Source of the DNA: Motacilla alba alba
Taxonomy: Eukaryota; Chordata; Aves; Passeriformes; Motacillidae
DNA: 64,000 nucleotides
Direction of reading: 5' to 3'
NCBI RefSeq assembly: GCF_015832195.1
Contig: NC_052017.1
Location: 46,577,652 to 46,641,651, forward strand
Shown here: in pieces, positions 13,653-24,037 of the stretch
How positions within the stretch are numbered: position 1 is the first letter of the stretch
How the letters are laid out: the number at the start of each line of letters is the position of its first letter
Position numbers and translations under genes: made by a program
The notes under the pieces: generated by a model
The model's database searches: none
The model's input: the letters and a program-made list of their open reading frames with translations, nothing else
What the model was told of the DNA's origin: nothing

Positions 13653-13697
13653 TCAGCGGCCGAGGGAGAACTTCCCGGGCGAGCTGGGGGAGCCCAT
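13653..13697 (-). CDS. upstream ORF in the HERPUD2 5' leader (14 codons)
   Basis: ATG at 13697-13695 opens a 14-codon frame (MGSPSSPGKFSLGR) ending in TGA at 13655-13653, 87 nt before the HERPUD2 start codon. The start context has G at -3 and G at +4, which is favourable. Whether it is in the mRNA depends on the transcription start, which I place upstream of it from the island and the ETS/YY1 sites. If the leader begins above 13943, the same frame opens earlier at the ATG at 13943. Confidence 0.5.
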   Translation of the reverse strand: MGSPSSPGKFSLGR

Positions 13698-13941
13698 CCC
13701 CGTGCCGCCACTCCGGCAACCGCAGCCACAGCAGATCACAACCTCGTCCACCACGCCCAAGGAAGAAGAAACGACGCGGCACCCGAAACGCGCCGGTGCG
13801 GGCCGAACCCCTCCACCCGCGACACCGCCTCGGCCTCCGGCCGCTGCCGCCGCGTAAAATGGAGGCCGGAAGCGGCGCCGCCGCTGCCCCCGCCCCCCGC
13901 CGCTCCCGCCCGGCGGCACCCGGGGGCGCCCGCGGGCCGCC

Positions 13942-14052
13942 ATGGCGGGCGGGGGCCGGGGCTGTGGGCCGCCGTACGGGGTGCGGGTGTGCGCCGGCTG
14001 CTCGGGCGGCTGTGCTCATCCGCAAGAAGGTCTCAGCGACTGGAAGGCTTAA
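13942..14052 (+). CDS. possible 36-codon ORF divergent from HERPUD2
   Basis: The start context GCCGCCATGG is an ideal Kozak sequence. The frame reads MAGGGRGCGPPYGVRVCAGC and so on to TAA at 14050-14052, a short Cys/Gly-rich peptide. It lies on the strand opposite HERPUD2 within the shared CpG island, where divergent transcription is common. There is no family match, and GC-rich DNA makes such frames easily by chance. Treat it as a candidate only. Confidence 0.25.
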   Translation: MAGGGRGCGPPYGVRVCAGCSGGCAHPQEGLSDWKA

Positions 14053-14206
14053 ATGCTTCTCAGCATGGGAATTATAGCTTTGCTGCTTGTGTGGCTTGCC
14101 TCCGTCGCCGTTGCGTGGGAATGCCGCAGTGTAGTTAGCCCAAATGTCCTTGTGAGGTCAGGAAATGCTATTTTGTAACCAGGTTGGAGGCCATTGAATG
14201 ACCAAG

Positions 14207-15160
14207 AATCACCAAATCACAGAATAGTTTGGGTTGGAAGGGATCTTAAAGATCATCTGGTTCCAAGCCCCTTGCAAGGGCAGAGACATCTTGCAGTAGG
14301 ACCAGGTTGCTCAGAGCTCCATCCAGCCTGGCCTTGAGCAGTGCCCGGGATGTGGCATCCACAGCTTTCCTGGGCAACTGGTGCCAGTGCCTCACCCCCT
14401 TCACAGTAAAAATTTTCCTCCTTGTGTATCTAATCTAAACCTACTCTCTTTTTTGTTTGAATCCATTCCCCCTGGTCCTGTCACTACATGGTGTTGTAAA
14501 TAGTCCCCCTCCAGCTTGTAGATTCCATTCAGGTTCTGGAATGCTGCAATTAGGTCCCCCTGAAGCCTTCTCTTTTTCAGGCTGAACAATCCCAGTTCCC
14601 TCAGCCTTTCCTCACCAAGAGCTGCTCCATCCCTCTAATTGTCTCGGTAGCCTCCTCTGGACTCGCTGCAACAGGTCCGTGTCCTTCCTGTGCTGGGACC
14701 CCAGAGCTGGATGCAGCACTGCAGGTTTGGTCTCACCAGAGCAGAGCAGAGGGACAGAATCCCTTCCCCTTGCCCTGCTGGCCACGCTGCTTTGGATGCA
14801 GCCCAGGACACGTTTGGCTTTCTGGGCTGCAGATGCACATTGCTGGGTCATGTCCAGCCTCTCATCCATGAGCTCCTCAAAATCCTTCTCCCCAGGGCTG
14901 TTCTCTATCAGTTCATCCCCTGGCCTGTGCTGATACCAGGGGTTGCCCTAACCCAGGTGCAGCACCTTGCACTTGGTCTTATTAAATCTCACTTCTTGTG
15001 CTTGTCCAGCTCCCTCTGGATAGCATCCTGGCATCACTCAGCCTGGTGTCATCTGCACATTTGCTGAGAGTTCACTCAGTCCTTTTGTTTATATCATTAA
15101 TGGAGATATTAAGTAACACTTGTCTCAATATGGACCCCTTATGTTGCTCAAGAATTCTGT
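14207..15160 (-). mobile_element. CR1 LINE fragment, about 0.95 kb (3' part of ORF2 and 3' UTR)
   Basis: The left edge has CACAGAATAGTTTGGGTTGG, the reverse complement of the CR1 3' end. Conserved CR1 text then runs through the 3' UTR into the C-terminal end of the reverse transcriptase ORF. On the minus strand, 14612-14869 still reads as CR1 protein (ASAAQKAKRVLGCIQSSVAS near its start) but with frameshifts and stops elsewhere. It is 5'-truncated and inactive, and it starts only about 150 bp beyond the HERPUD2 CpG island. Confidence 0.95.
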
Positions 15161-16514
15161 CTAAAACCATAAAATAAGCTTCTGAATTTCCAGATTAGCA
15201 CTGCAAACTTTTAACTATCAATACGGTTTTTCAGTTGCTGGGAAGAAAATACTTTAAAGGATAACCATCAAGGTGGATGGATAAAATGACAATGAATAAG
15301 GGAAAAGTTCAATTCATTATACTTCTACTAAATCTTTACAATAAAAGTTGGCCTTATTAACTTGCCAAAAATTTTTAAAAGGTTATAAAAACCCAAATTG
15401 TCTCTTAAACAAACAATGTTTCCTTCTATTCCCTTCTGTCATCAAACTCTGAATGTAGCTACAGACAGCTCAAGAGTTTCAGACAGATTTGATTTTTCCA
15501 GTAGATAATGTCTCTTTAATGCCAAAGAATCAGACCTTTAATTAAGCTGGAGAGAGGCACGAAGAAGTTTGATAACGAAGAGAGGACCATTAGGAACGCC
15601 AGCTTCTGAAGGGAAAGATAAAAAGAAAAGCCTGAAGGAATAGCATTAGCCCCCAGGACCCAATTCTCCTGTTTAAATAAAACAAGGATGCAGACAACTA
15701 ATGTTACAATTTGCAAAAACTGAGGAAACAGTCCTTATTTTTATGTTTATTGACTTTTAATTACCTTTCTGTACAACCACGCCTTTGCAAACCTCATGTT
15801 TGAGATGAGGCATGAGACCTCAAGCGTGTTCCTACAGCACCTGTTGTCTTTGAGATGGCTTATCAAATTGTAAATGTGGACAACTGGTACTTGACAGCAC
15901 CTTCAGCGACAACGCTTGACATGCTCATACCAGCTTCCTGTTCCCTCCCTTGTTCTGTAAGAGCAATTGTTTGCTCTTGAAATTCTGATCATGCTGTCAC
16001 TACCAGAGCATGTTACTTGGAATTCCTGGGAATTTCCAAGAATAAACTGGAATTTCCAAGAATAAACTAGAATTTCCAAACACCTCACAAATATTTGTAC
16101 ATAAGGGAATGGATCAGCTAGCTGATCATGGGCACTTGGAAGGATTAATATGCAAAAACCAAGGCAAATAGTCCACAGAATTTTTCATTTAGAGTGGTTG
16201 AAATTATATTGTTTGACAATTTGATGGCACATAAATACACACAGTATTTCTACAGTGCACATTTTAACTTCTATACAAAATATCAGACTTGGGATGACTG
16301 AGAAATCTCCTGAGTTAGAACCTGAGAACAGTAAGATCCCTTTGGTGGTGGCATTGTAGAAGCTCCATGGTGTGCCAGCTCTGTGAGCAGATCCCTGCAC
16401 TGTGCACAGGCCCACGGAGGGCAGCATGACACTTGCAACAATCTCATTTTAGGACTAAAACTTAAAACCTTGTAAAAATGGTTCAGCATTAATTTGTGCT
16501 CCATAAAATCAGAC
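15161..16514. other. intergenic sequence
   Basis: AT-rich sequence with no recognised gene. It contains a 20-bp tandem repeat at 16031-16079 and a 16-bp palindrome (GATCAGCTAGCTGATC, 16112-16127). Confidence 0.8.
16021..16080. repeat. 20-bp tandem repeat carrying kappaB-like and STAT-like motifs
   Basis: The unit AATTTCCAAGAATAAACTGG repeats at 16031-16050 and 16051-16070 with a partial third copy to 16079. The first copy is preceded by GGG, which forms GGGAATTTCC (16028-16037), a perfect NF-kappaB consensus. Each full copy contains TTCCAAGAA (16034-16042 and 16054-16062), which fits the STAT consensus TTCNNNGAA. Function is not shown. Confidence 0.8.
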
Positions 16515-16590
16515 TCATGGAAATATAGAATGATTTAGGTTGGAAGGAACCTTAAGGATCATTCCAAACCCCCGCCATGGGGGCATAAAT
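16515..16590 (-). mobile_element. CR1 LINE, very short 3'-end fragment
   Basis: The text ATAGAATGATTTAGGTTGGA, then AGGAACCTTAAGGATCATTC and CCCCCGCCATGGGGGCA, is the reverse complement of the CR1 3' terminus. Only about 75 bp remain. Confidence 0.85.
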
Positions 16591-16924
16591 GTCTTATGAA
16601 TATACATTGTGAGGTATCATATCACACCAAGAATCCATTTGATATTTTAACATGCAAGAAATTATGTTGTTATTCTTAATAATTGTCTGGCTTGACATAT
16701 CTTGACACATCCACAGTAATCTTCTTGCATATTTGTATCATCTGTGACATCTCTGTAGTTCATAGGAAAAATTATGGCAAATCTTTAAGAATGCCAAAAA
16801 TTTTCTTTTTTGTAAAGGAATTAATGCATTAAAATGTTATAAAAGACTGAGGCATCATCTTCTGACTCTTGAAATGTCTAAAAAAGGTACCTGATTTGAG
16901 AGTTGGGCCTTCTTATACAGCCTC

Positions 16925-16963
16925 TAGCCTATCCATAGGCTATGAGGAAATTCATAGCCTATG
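16925..16963. repeat. overlapping inverted repeats
   Basis: CATAGGCTATG (16934-16944) and CATAGCCTATG (16953-16963) are perfect 11-bp inverted arms around an 8-base spacer. TAGCCTA (16925-16931) can also pair with TAGGCTA (16936-16942) around a 4-base loop, so two hairpins compete for the middle arm. Confidence 0.85.
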
Positions 16964-17021
16964 AGATCCTGCATCTCCAGGCTCTTAACTAAGGCACAGA
17001 AGATACATGTATGATTAAATT

Positions 17022-17482
17022 ATTAGAGAGCATCCAAAAGAGGCCATGAAGATGGTGACCAAGGGGGAATGAAGATGGTGATCTAGAGGGAGAATTCATA
17101 CAGAGGATGGCTGAGGTCGTTCAGCCTGGAGGAGACTGAGGGGAGCCCTGATTGCAGCCAGCAACTTCCTCACAAGGAGAAGCAGAGGGGCAGGCACTGG
17201 TCTCTTCCCTGGTGACCAATGATGAGGCTTGAGGGAACAGCATGAAGCTGTGCCAGGGGAGATTTAGGTTGGCAATCACCAGAGGGTGGTTGGGCGCTGG
17301 AACCGGCTCCCCAAGGAAGTGGTCACAGCACCACCCTGACAAAGTTCAAGAAGTGTTTGGACAGAGCTCTCAGGCACATGGTGTGACTCTTGGAGTGTCC
17401 TGTGCAGGGGCAAGAGCTGGACTCGATGATCCTTGTGTGTCCCTTCCAATTCAGGATATTTTGTGATTCTGTGATTCTAGTC
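17022..17482 (+). mobile_element. CR1 LINE fragment, about 460 bp, sense strand
   Basis: It starts within the end of ORF2 (AGAGAGCATCCAAAAGAGGC, then TCAGCCTGGAGGAGACTGAG). It continues through AACCGGCTCCCCAAGGAAGT and GAGCTGGACTCGATGATCCT and ends with the CR1 tail TTTGTGATTCTGTGATTCTA. Stops and frameshifts break the coding part. It is 5'-truncated. Confidence 0.92.
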
Positions 17483-18405
17483 CATGCTGATATCTATTTA
17501 TCATGCTGGAATAGCTCAAAATCTCAAGTTATTGGCAGTAAAATACCATCTCTGTTTCACCATTATTTTTATTAATTTATTGCTCTCCTGATAAAGTAGT
17601 ATACTTCTAAAAACTTGGATCATTTCTTTCATTCATTCCTCTGCAGAAACCAGCAGGGCACAGCTTCGGCGCTGTAACATGAAGTAAAATCACAGCAGTG
17701 GCAAGCTGAGATACAAGCTGAGTTACATCTAACAAATTCAGCCTCTTCTGTTATTTATACTAATAGTAGGGGTCATGTGAAATGTCTGACCGGTATGTGG
17801 GATGACAACCAGAAAGAACTTGAGAATCTCTATGCTCAGACACATCAGTTTTCTCTAAGACTTTTTAGAAACTCTGCCTTACCATGAAACAATCACAAGG
17901 ATTCCCACATTCCTTCTCCAGAACAAATGACTTTGAGAAAAATCAGTATTTCAGTCCTTGCCAAGATTTTTTCTTATAAATAACAGAATTTACATTTCAG
18001 TTAATGATTTGGAAAACTTGATTGACGGGGAAGAAAGTGTGGGTTTGTGCTGTTTTTGCTCCCTTCAGTTGTATACATGCAGCCAGAGTGGTTTATTTAT
18101 TAAGAAAACTAAGGGAAAGGTCATGTTCACATGGGTTTTCTCACTCTGGAAGTGTGTATCATCTCCTCAGTACTAGAAATATTACAATTCCCAACAGTAC
18201 TATAGGAATTTCCATAATGGATTTCCATCAGGAAAAATGTCTCTGTAAGCCTTTTTGTTGCCATATTAACAGCAGTGACAAACAGGTTTGACTACGTCTT
18301 TTGACAAGAAGTATGCGGTTTGTCAGTGATATTTCTGATATTTCTGTAAGCAAACAAGCTGAAATGCATATGTTTTTAAATATAATAATGGGCTTTTCAG
18401 TTTGG

Positions 18406-18427
18406 TTTTTTTTTTTTTTTTTTTTTT
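18406..18427. repeat. poly-T run (T22)
   Basis: Uninterrupted run of 22 T. It is likely length-polymorphic and prone to sequencing error. Confidence 0.95.
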
Positions 18428-19619
18428 GTCAGGACTTAGGCACTTATGTTTTCTATATGTACCAGTTGATCCTTCCTCTAAACTTTTAACTCAGCGGCCA
18501 ATTTCCATCAATCACAAGGGGTAGCAGTCAGCTATTACTTGCAGGCTACAAGAACTCCGGGGCTATTAGGAGAGAGAGGGAGAGAGAAACTTTAATAACG
18601 TATTTACTGATAAGAAAGCTAATCATCTTTCTCCTTTCTAGCTACCAGAGAATTTAAATGGAGCAGACTGAGAGGGAAATACAGAATTACTTGTTTTCAC
18701 TTGCAAATCATGTAAAGAACGAGACAGTTTAAGGCCCTACAAGTCTGCAAGGGGTGGCAGGCGAACATTTGGCAACATGGAAATGGGCTTCTGAAAGAAA
18801 AAGAAAAAGAAAAATTACTTCAAATACTTAATTTAAAACATTGCTAAAATGGCCATTGGAAATCTATCAAAACTGGCTATTATCATGGAGTTTTTTTAGA
18901 AGAGCATTTGTTTTTGTAAAAAATATTATTTCCATTTAGCAAATTCCTTGTCTTTTTAAATTTCAAATAATTCTAAGACACTGTGAAGAAAAATTGGAGA
19001 CAAATCAGCATTTCTTCAAAGAATGATCTCTTGCAAAGCAGTAAATAGAGGAAACTCTACTGATACAATTGATTTTTAACTTTGAAAAAGCCTCTGACCT
19101 TACTGCCCACAAGAGGCTACCAGTTTCTGCTTCCATCAGTAGCATTCCTTATTCATGTGACACCCCATTAACATTAAGAGACCTATCAGTCTGCCCACAT
19201 GAAAGAAATTGCAGTCAGCTCCCACAAAGACACTGATAGGGTAGTATATGATAAAATGACACTGAGACCTGAAAAAGTGTTTCTCCCTCTAAATGTTTCC
19301 TTGTTTTCTGCTACTTGCTTGACTTCCTTTTGAGGTTTATAAGCCCTTTGGAGCAGAGACGATTCTCACCAGTGCCTGGCTGCAGAGCAAGCAACGAGCT
19401 GGTTGTGCTTTACGGACATGTATGAAACTTGGGAGGTGCACAACTGTCTGCAGGAACTGGGGCTTCTCTGTGCATCCTGGCACAGCCCATGCAGCCCCAC
19501 AGTTCTTGGTCCATAACCATAGAAGCAATAAATCTGAAAGGATCTCTCATAATTTGAGAACAAAACGATACTTAATTAAAAGAAGAAGAAACAAAGTGTG
19601 ACCCTTTTTTTCATAGTTC

Positions 19620-19715
19620 TTTTTACAACAGCGTATAATTAGTCTGTGGAACTTGCTATCTAAAGATACTCCCAGGCCCCAGTTTTGAGGGCAGTGTCAG
19701 GAAGCATTTGATTAG
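19620..19715 (+). mobile_element. probable ancient CR1/L3-like LINE trace
   Basis: The phrase TTAGTCTGTGGAACTTGCTA, followed later by CAGGAAGCATTTGATTAGGG, resembles the end of the reverse transcriptase ORF in old vertebrate CR1 elements, where a Trp-Asn segment is followed by FK..LD. The rest is too diverged to align by eye. Confidence 0.4.
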
Positions 19716-22700
19716 GGAAGGGCATAGTTCATGGTAGGAAAGGAGTAACTTGTCCCCCAGCTAAGAACAGAGCAAGTGCAGACTGAAAAGGTGCCTGTTT
19801 CATTCTCCATAGCATACAAGGTATGTTGAAGCATTGCCAATAAGAGTATCATCCCTTTCACCTCCAGACAGCAGTAATGGACTCATCTGAATCAACAGCA
19901 ATGTAAAATTTACTGTCACTGAAGATCACTCCTTCCTATAGTCTTATTTTTAATTTGAGTGTGTTCAGGGCTAAAAAACTAAGGAAAAAAATCCAAAAAC
20001 AAAACAAGAGACTTGATGGTAGCCAGAATTTTTCATGCTCAAAGAAGAAGTTCCTCTGAAACCTGATAGGTTCCTGATTTACATTACAGGGGATCTGTCA
20101 GATGTTTTATTTTTTTTTTACCTTTTCTTGTGTAAAGTTTGTGTCAGCATCTTTAATTTCAGCTCAGGACAGCACAGGCAGAAAAAAGGATGCAGGCATC
20201 TCCTGGCACATGCTCAGATAACTGGCACCTGCACAGTAAGTGTGACATGCTCCAGATACCTTGAATTTTTATTCATTTCAAATACAGTTGATCTTTATGT
20301 GCTGGCCAGTTATCAGGACAGACACCACTGGGTCTGCACTACTGCACATCCACTCAGGTTGCTAGCTATTCAGAAATCCCAGACATAAGACCAAATTCCT
20401 GGTTTTCTGTGTCAACAAAATTTCGGGGGTGAGGGGAATAAAGGACATGCATGGAAAGAATTAGGATATGTAGGTGAATACCCAGCTTTTTATGAAAGAA
20501 GGGATTGCTCCTCCACTAACCACTATAGTGATGTTTGTCACTGAGCGCCTCCCCAGCTCCCAGAACATGGCACAAGGGAATTACAAGGGCAAAGCAGTGC
20601 AGCACTGCCAATTCCAATCCTTCTTCACCATGCTCCGTGCATGGCATGGCCCGGCATCTTCTTTCAGTGCCACCTGCGGGACAAGGAATAGAATTAGGAG
20701 AAGAATAAGAACAAGGTGTGGCAGGCTCAGTGATGAAAATGCTTGGAATTAGCAAGGCAGCTCCTCCCTGCTTGCAGCTCTGGTAGCCATTACCTCCTGG
20801 CAGTATCCCTCGCAGCAACGCCCTTGGGATTTCTCTCTCCTCCTGTCCCATAGTCTGTGTGTCAGTGCTGCACAGGTGAAAATAGCCACATGAGTAATTC
20901 TTTAATTGGCAGAAGAATGTGAAATGCTGAGAATGTGTCTTTATGAAGGGGCAGAGGAAAAACCTTTAAAAACTGCCAGTCTAATGATTATAAAATATCT
21001 ATCTTCCCTCATTCTTGTCTTTATATGCCTTATTATTATTTATAACAAAAATTATCAAATGCTTGCTAAGTTTTATCCAGTCTCTAGAAAAGAAACCATC
21101 GTTCTTCAGAATGATTTATCCTTTTTGAAGTTCCAGTCTTACAGGTTTGCAGATGTCACAGCACATGACTGGAGACTTACAGACTCTAACTAATAACTTT
21201 ACTCATGAGCAGTCCCAGGAAACTTCATGCACCCATTTCAGTGCGTAGGTATTTACAGAAACAAGATCCAGTTGCCCTGGAAATCCATATATTTTGTATA
21301 TTTGTATTTTGTTATGTCTGAGCCATTGTCTCATGTCTGTTGTGATGACACTCTATTTTTGCGTGGAAACAAGCTGGTTTAGATTTTGCTTCCAAATATT
21401 TTGTTTCCAAATGCTTTTCTATTCTTGTTTGTCTTTTTTGGTGTCATCCTGACATCTGTACTCTGAAAAATATAACCTTCTCAGTCGGAAGTGCTGTCCT
21501 TGAAGGTAGAAGATTTTATAATAACATTTATCTCTGTCCACTAAACATCACACTCTTATTTAAAGAGAGATTTTACAAGTTCTTGAATGTCATAAGAAGA
21601 GTCTTGAGTCTCAGTTTAAAGTTGCAAAAGCTCCTTGCTCATATATGTGGAGCTTAACACTGTGTTCTGAGAATCTATAGTCATGTCTCATATACAAGAG
21701 CAAGGTACAGTGAAATAACCAGGGAGGAGGGGGTATTTTGCCTGCAGTTATTGATGCCTTGGCTATTGTTTTATCCAAAAATTGCAAAGGGTGAATTCAG
21801 CCTATATATTGTGTAAGCAATAGGGGTTAAACCTAGTTATAATTTAATTCAAGCTATGCTGAAGTGGTTGCAAGAGGAAGAAAGACACAATTTCCTCATA
21901 GTGACACTTCAAAGAGAAGTCTTAGCCGTGTATATCTGGATGCTCCAGTTCTAGCAAGGAATGCAATGTGTGTATGTAATCAGCCTTCTTCCTAGCAGAG
22001 CACTTAGAGCTTCCTCAGGAGCACTGCAGGTCACACGGCTCCTCCTAAACCCAAGGGGGATCGTGGGACTTCATTTGTGAAGACCAGGTTCTACAAGCTG
22101 TCATGAGGGTTCTTGGGCAGAGTTGGTTGCTCTGGCCAGTCTTGATCCCTACAGTAATTTCATAACAATGCCAGACTTCTTACATTGACAGTCTGCTGTT
22201 TGACTGCATTTGCCTGAGTGCCTTTTGGGCTGTTCAGCCAGCTACTTGTGCAGCAAGTATGCCAGGTATTTTCTCAGTTTGCTGGCACTGACATTGTTCC
22301 TGCTGAACCTTATATGATTATTAACCAACAGAAGGTTGGTAAGAGTGAGCTTCTTGACATCTAACCAGGATCTAGATGTTAGTGTAACAGAAATGGACTT
22401 TAAAAATCTATTTCATGCACTTTCACTCCCTTTTCATATCTGTCTTTTTAAGTTGCATGAACTTGAAAGGTTCTTTGTTTGTTTGCTTTAATGAGAGTCT
22501 TTGGCAAGACATGGACTTCCTGCAAGACTCCATGGTCCTAGGACATGCGAGCCCTCAGGTCACATAGCACAGAGGGTGTTACATGTCAGGCTCCATTTTC
22601 AAACACTTGCATCAGCACACAGCCTACAAACAGCTCCTAAACACAATTAAAGATCCTCAATAATTCCCAAGGCAAAGATTCCCATGTCAAAAATTCCCAT

Positions 22701-23845
22701 GCCCTTATTTTGCCAGGTTGCTCCAATAACATTGTGTTGATGTCCAGAGTGTTTTTCTGCCTTCTACAGAGTAATCAGTGTTCAGCAAACACCAAGCTTG
22801 GTTCTCAACCACGAGATGTGTTGCCATCTCATGCTTGGGAAAATAAATGGCACATGCTCAGGAGTGCTTATTCACACAGGTACCTAACCAGATGTCAAAG
22901 CGGTGAGTAATAGGGAGACTCAGCAAGTTGATAATCAGTTATTAACTGTGTGCTTCAGTAATTGGCTTCAGTAAATTGTTGAAAACCAGTTCTCCACAGG
23001 CCACAATTTTAGGATGGAAATGGCAAGCTAAATGAGAAGCTCGCAGAGATGCTGTGGTTAACCTTGTCAGTCAGTAGATGGCTCTGTTGCTTCTAGCCAC
23101 CTTCAGGGAACAACACTGCATTGCCATGGCCAAGGAGAGTGCTCTTCCCCAGGGATACAAGGAGCCACTGACAGTGCTCACAGACCTTTTCACTTCGTTG
23201 TTTCCAAATGGTTCAATTTGCACACAGTATTGTTCATCTATTTATTTTTTGAAGGTGTTTGTTAGTTGCACAAAATCTTTGTTAACTCTCTGGTTGAGCC
23301 GTCTATGCATTGCTGTTTCATACAGCTTAGCTTAAGTAACTATCTGCTCTTGAATCACCATGATTTCACAGCAACAGCTAACAAATGCCCCCCAGGGAAG
23401 GAACGTTATTTCATCTGGTTATTTCAACTGTTTAGAAGTGGACTGTGAGTTTCTTGAGCTGTGTATTCATAGTCACTGTCCTGGCTCCTTCTCATTCTCA
23501 CCTTGTGGCCTAGCGATTGTACAAGTGATGGGCTTCCTGTCAGCTTAAAACATGGTAACACTCACATCACCAAAAAATTACAATTGCTTCATTGATCAGA
23601 TCCAGCAGAGAGAATGAATAAATACAGAGTTCAAGCTAGTCTTCCCTTCCAAAGAAACAGTCACACCAAATTGGAATTGCAGGAGACTGCCAGGGCATCA
23701 GGAGGAAGCTTGGAGTGTTAGGCTCCTTCTATTCTGCAGATAAAACAACATTTCAGTTACCCAGAAAATCTATTAATGAGTTTTCTCATGCATTAAATGA
23801 CCACACAAAACCCTCTTCCCCTCTGTCCTAAAAACACAAGCCAGA

Positions 23846-24037
23846 ATGATGCCAGAAGAACTCAGTAGTGGCAGAATTTGCAATGGGCACAAGGAGATTA
23901 TATTGGCTGCAATGGAAAGAAATGAAAAAAGAGACAAGTTTATTCTTCGGCAGTTGTGGGAAGATACAGCAAAACTAGTAGCAGAGGTAAAAAATTCAGG
24001 AAAAAATAGTAAACACTTTCAGATGCAAGTGGATTAA
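23846..24037 (+). other. small ORF with splice-like flanks, unidentified
   Basis: A 63-codon ATG frame (starts MMPEELSSGRICNGHKEIIL) with charged, helix-prone composition. A pyrimidine-rich stretch ending in ACACAAG lies just before it, and GCAGAG followed by GTAAAA lies inside it at about 23988. No known family is recognised. It may be a lineage-specific transcript or chance. Confidence 0.15.

Larger units (their letters stand above)
1..13880 (-). other. HERPUD2: HERPUD2 gene, 5' half (exons 1-4 and introns)
   Basis: HERPUD2 encodes a HERP-like protein with an N-terminal ubiquitin-like domain. By family knowledge it is an ER membrane protein linked to ER-associated degradation through the Hrd1 ubiquitin-ligase complex. 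Four exons on the minus strand join into one open frame of 165 codons plus 2 bases, matching the start of the vertebrate protein, and every junction has GT-AG borders. The three splice junctions between exons 1 to 4 are phase 0, and exon 4 ends in phase 2. The proline-rich part, the membrane segments and the C-terminus are missing because the gene runs past position 1. I found none of these later exons between 1 and 2012. The upstream limit is an estimate from the CpG island, since the transcription start cannot be read from the sequence. Confidence 0.93.
13480..14060. promoter_or_regulatory. HERPUD2: HERPUD2 CpG-island promoter
   Basis: A sharp block of GC-rich, CpG-dense sequence covers HERPUD2 exon 1 and runs about 400-500 bp upstream, in contrast to the AT-rich surroundings. 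It has no obvious TATA box. It contains AAAATGGAGGCC (13856-13867, YY1-like) directly next to CCGGAAGC (13866-13873, ETS-like), a common pair in housekeeping promoters. I saw no ER-stress element of the CCAAT-N9-CCACG type. Boundaries are by eye. Confidence 0.85.

Noticed and set aside
13740..13760. CCACG near the HERPUD2 promoter as part of an ER-stress element
   Set aside because: No CCAAT lies nine bases upstream, so the ERSE consensus is not met.
13423..14025. 200-codon minus-strand frame over HERPUD2 exon 1
   Set aside because: It is in a different frame from the real HERPUD2 peptide and has GC-driven Arg/Gly/Pro composition.
13446..14138. 230-codon plus-strand frame opposite HERPUD2 exon 1
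   Set aside because: Antisense shadow of the GC-rich island with no recognisable domain.
14612..15067. Open frames on both strands near 14.6-15.1 kb
   Set aside because: They lie wholly inside a CR1 element. The minus-strand one is CR1 reverse transcriptase remnant, not a host gene.
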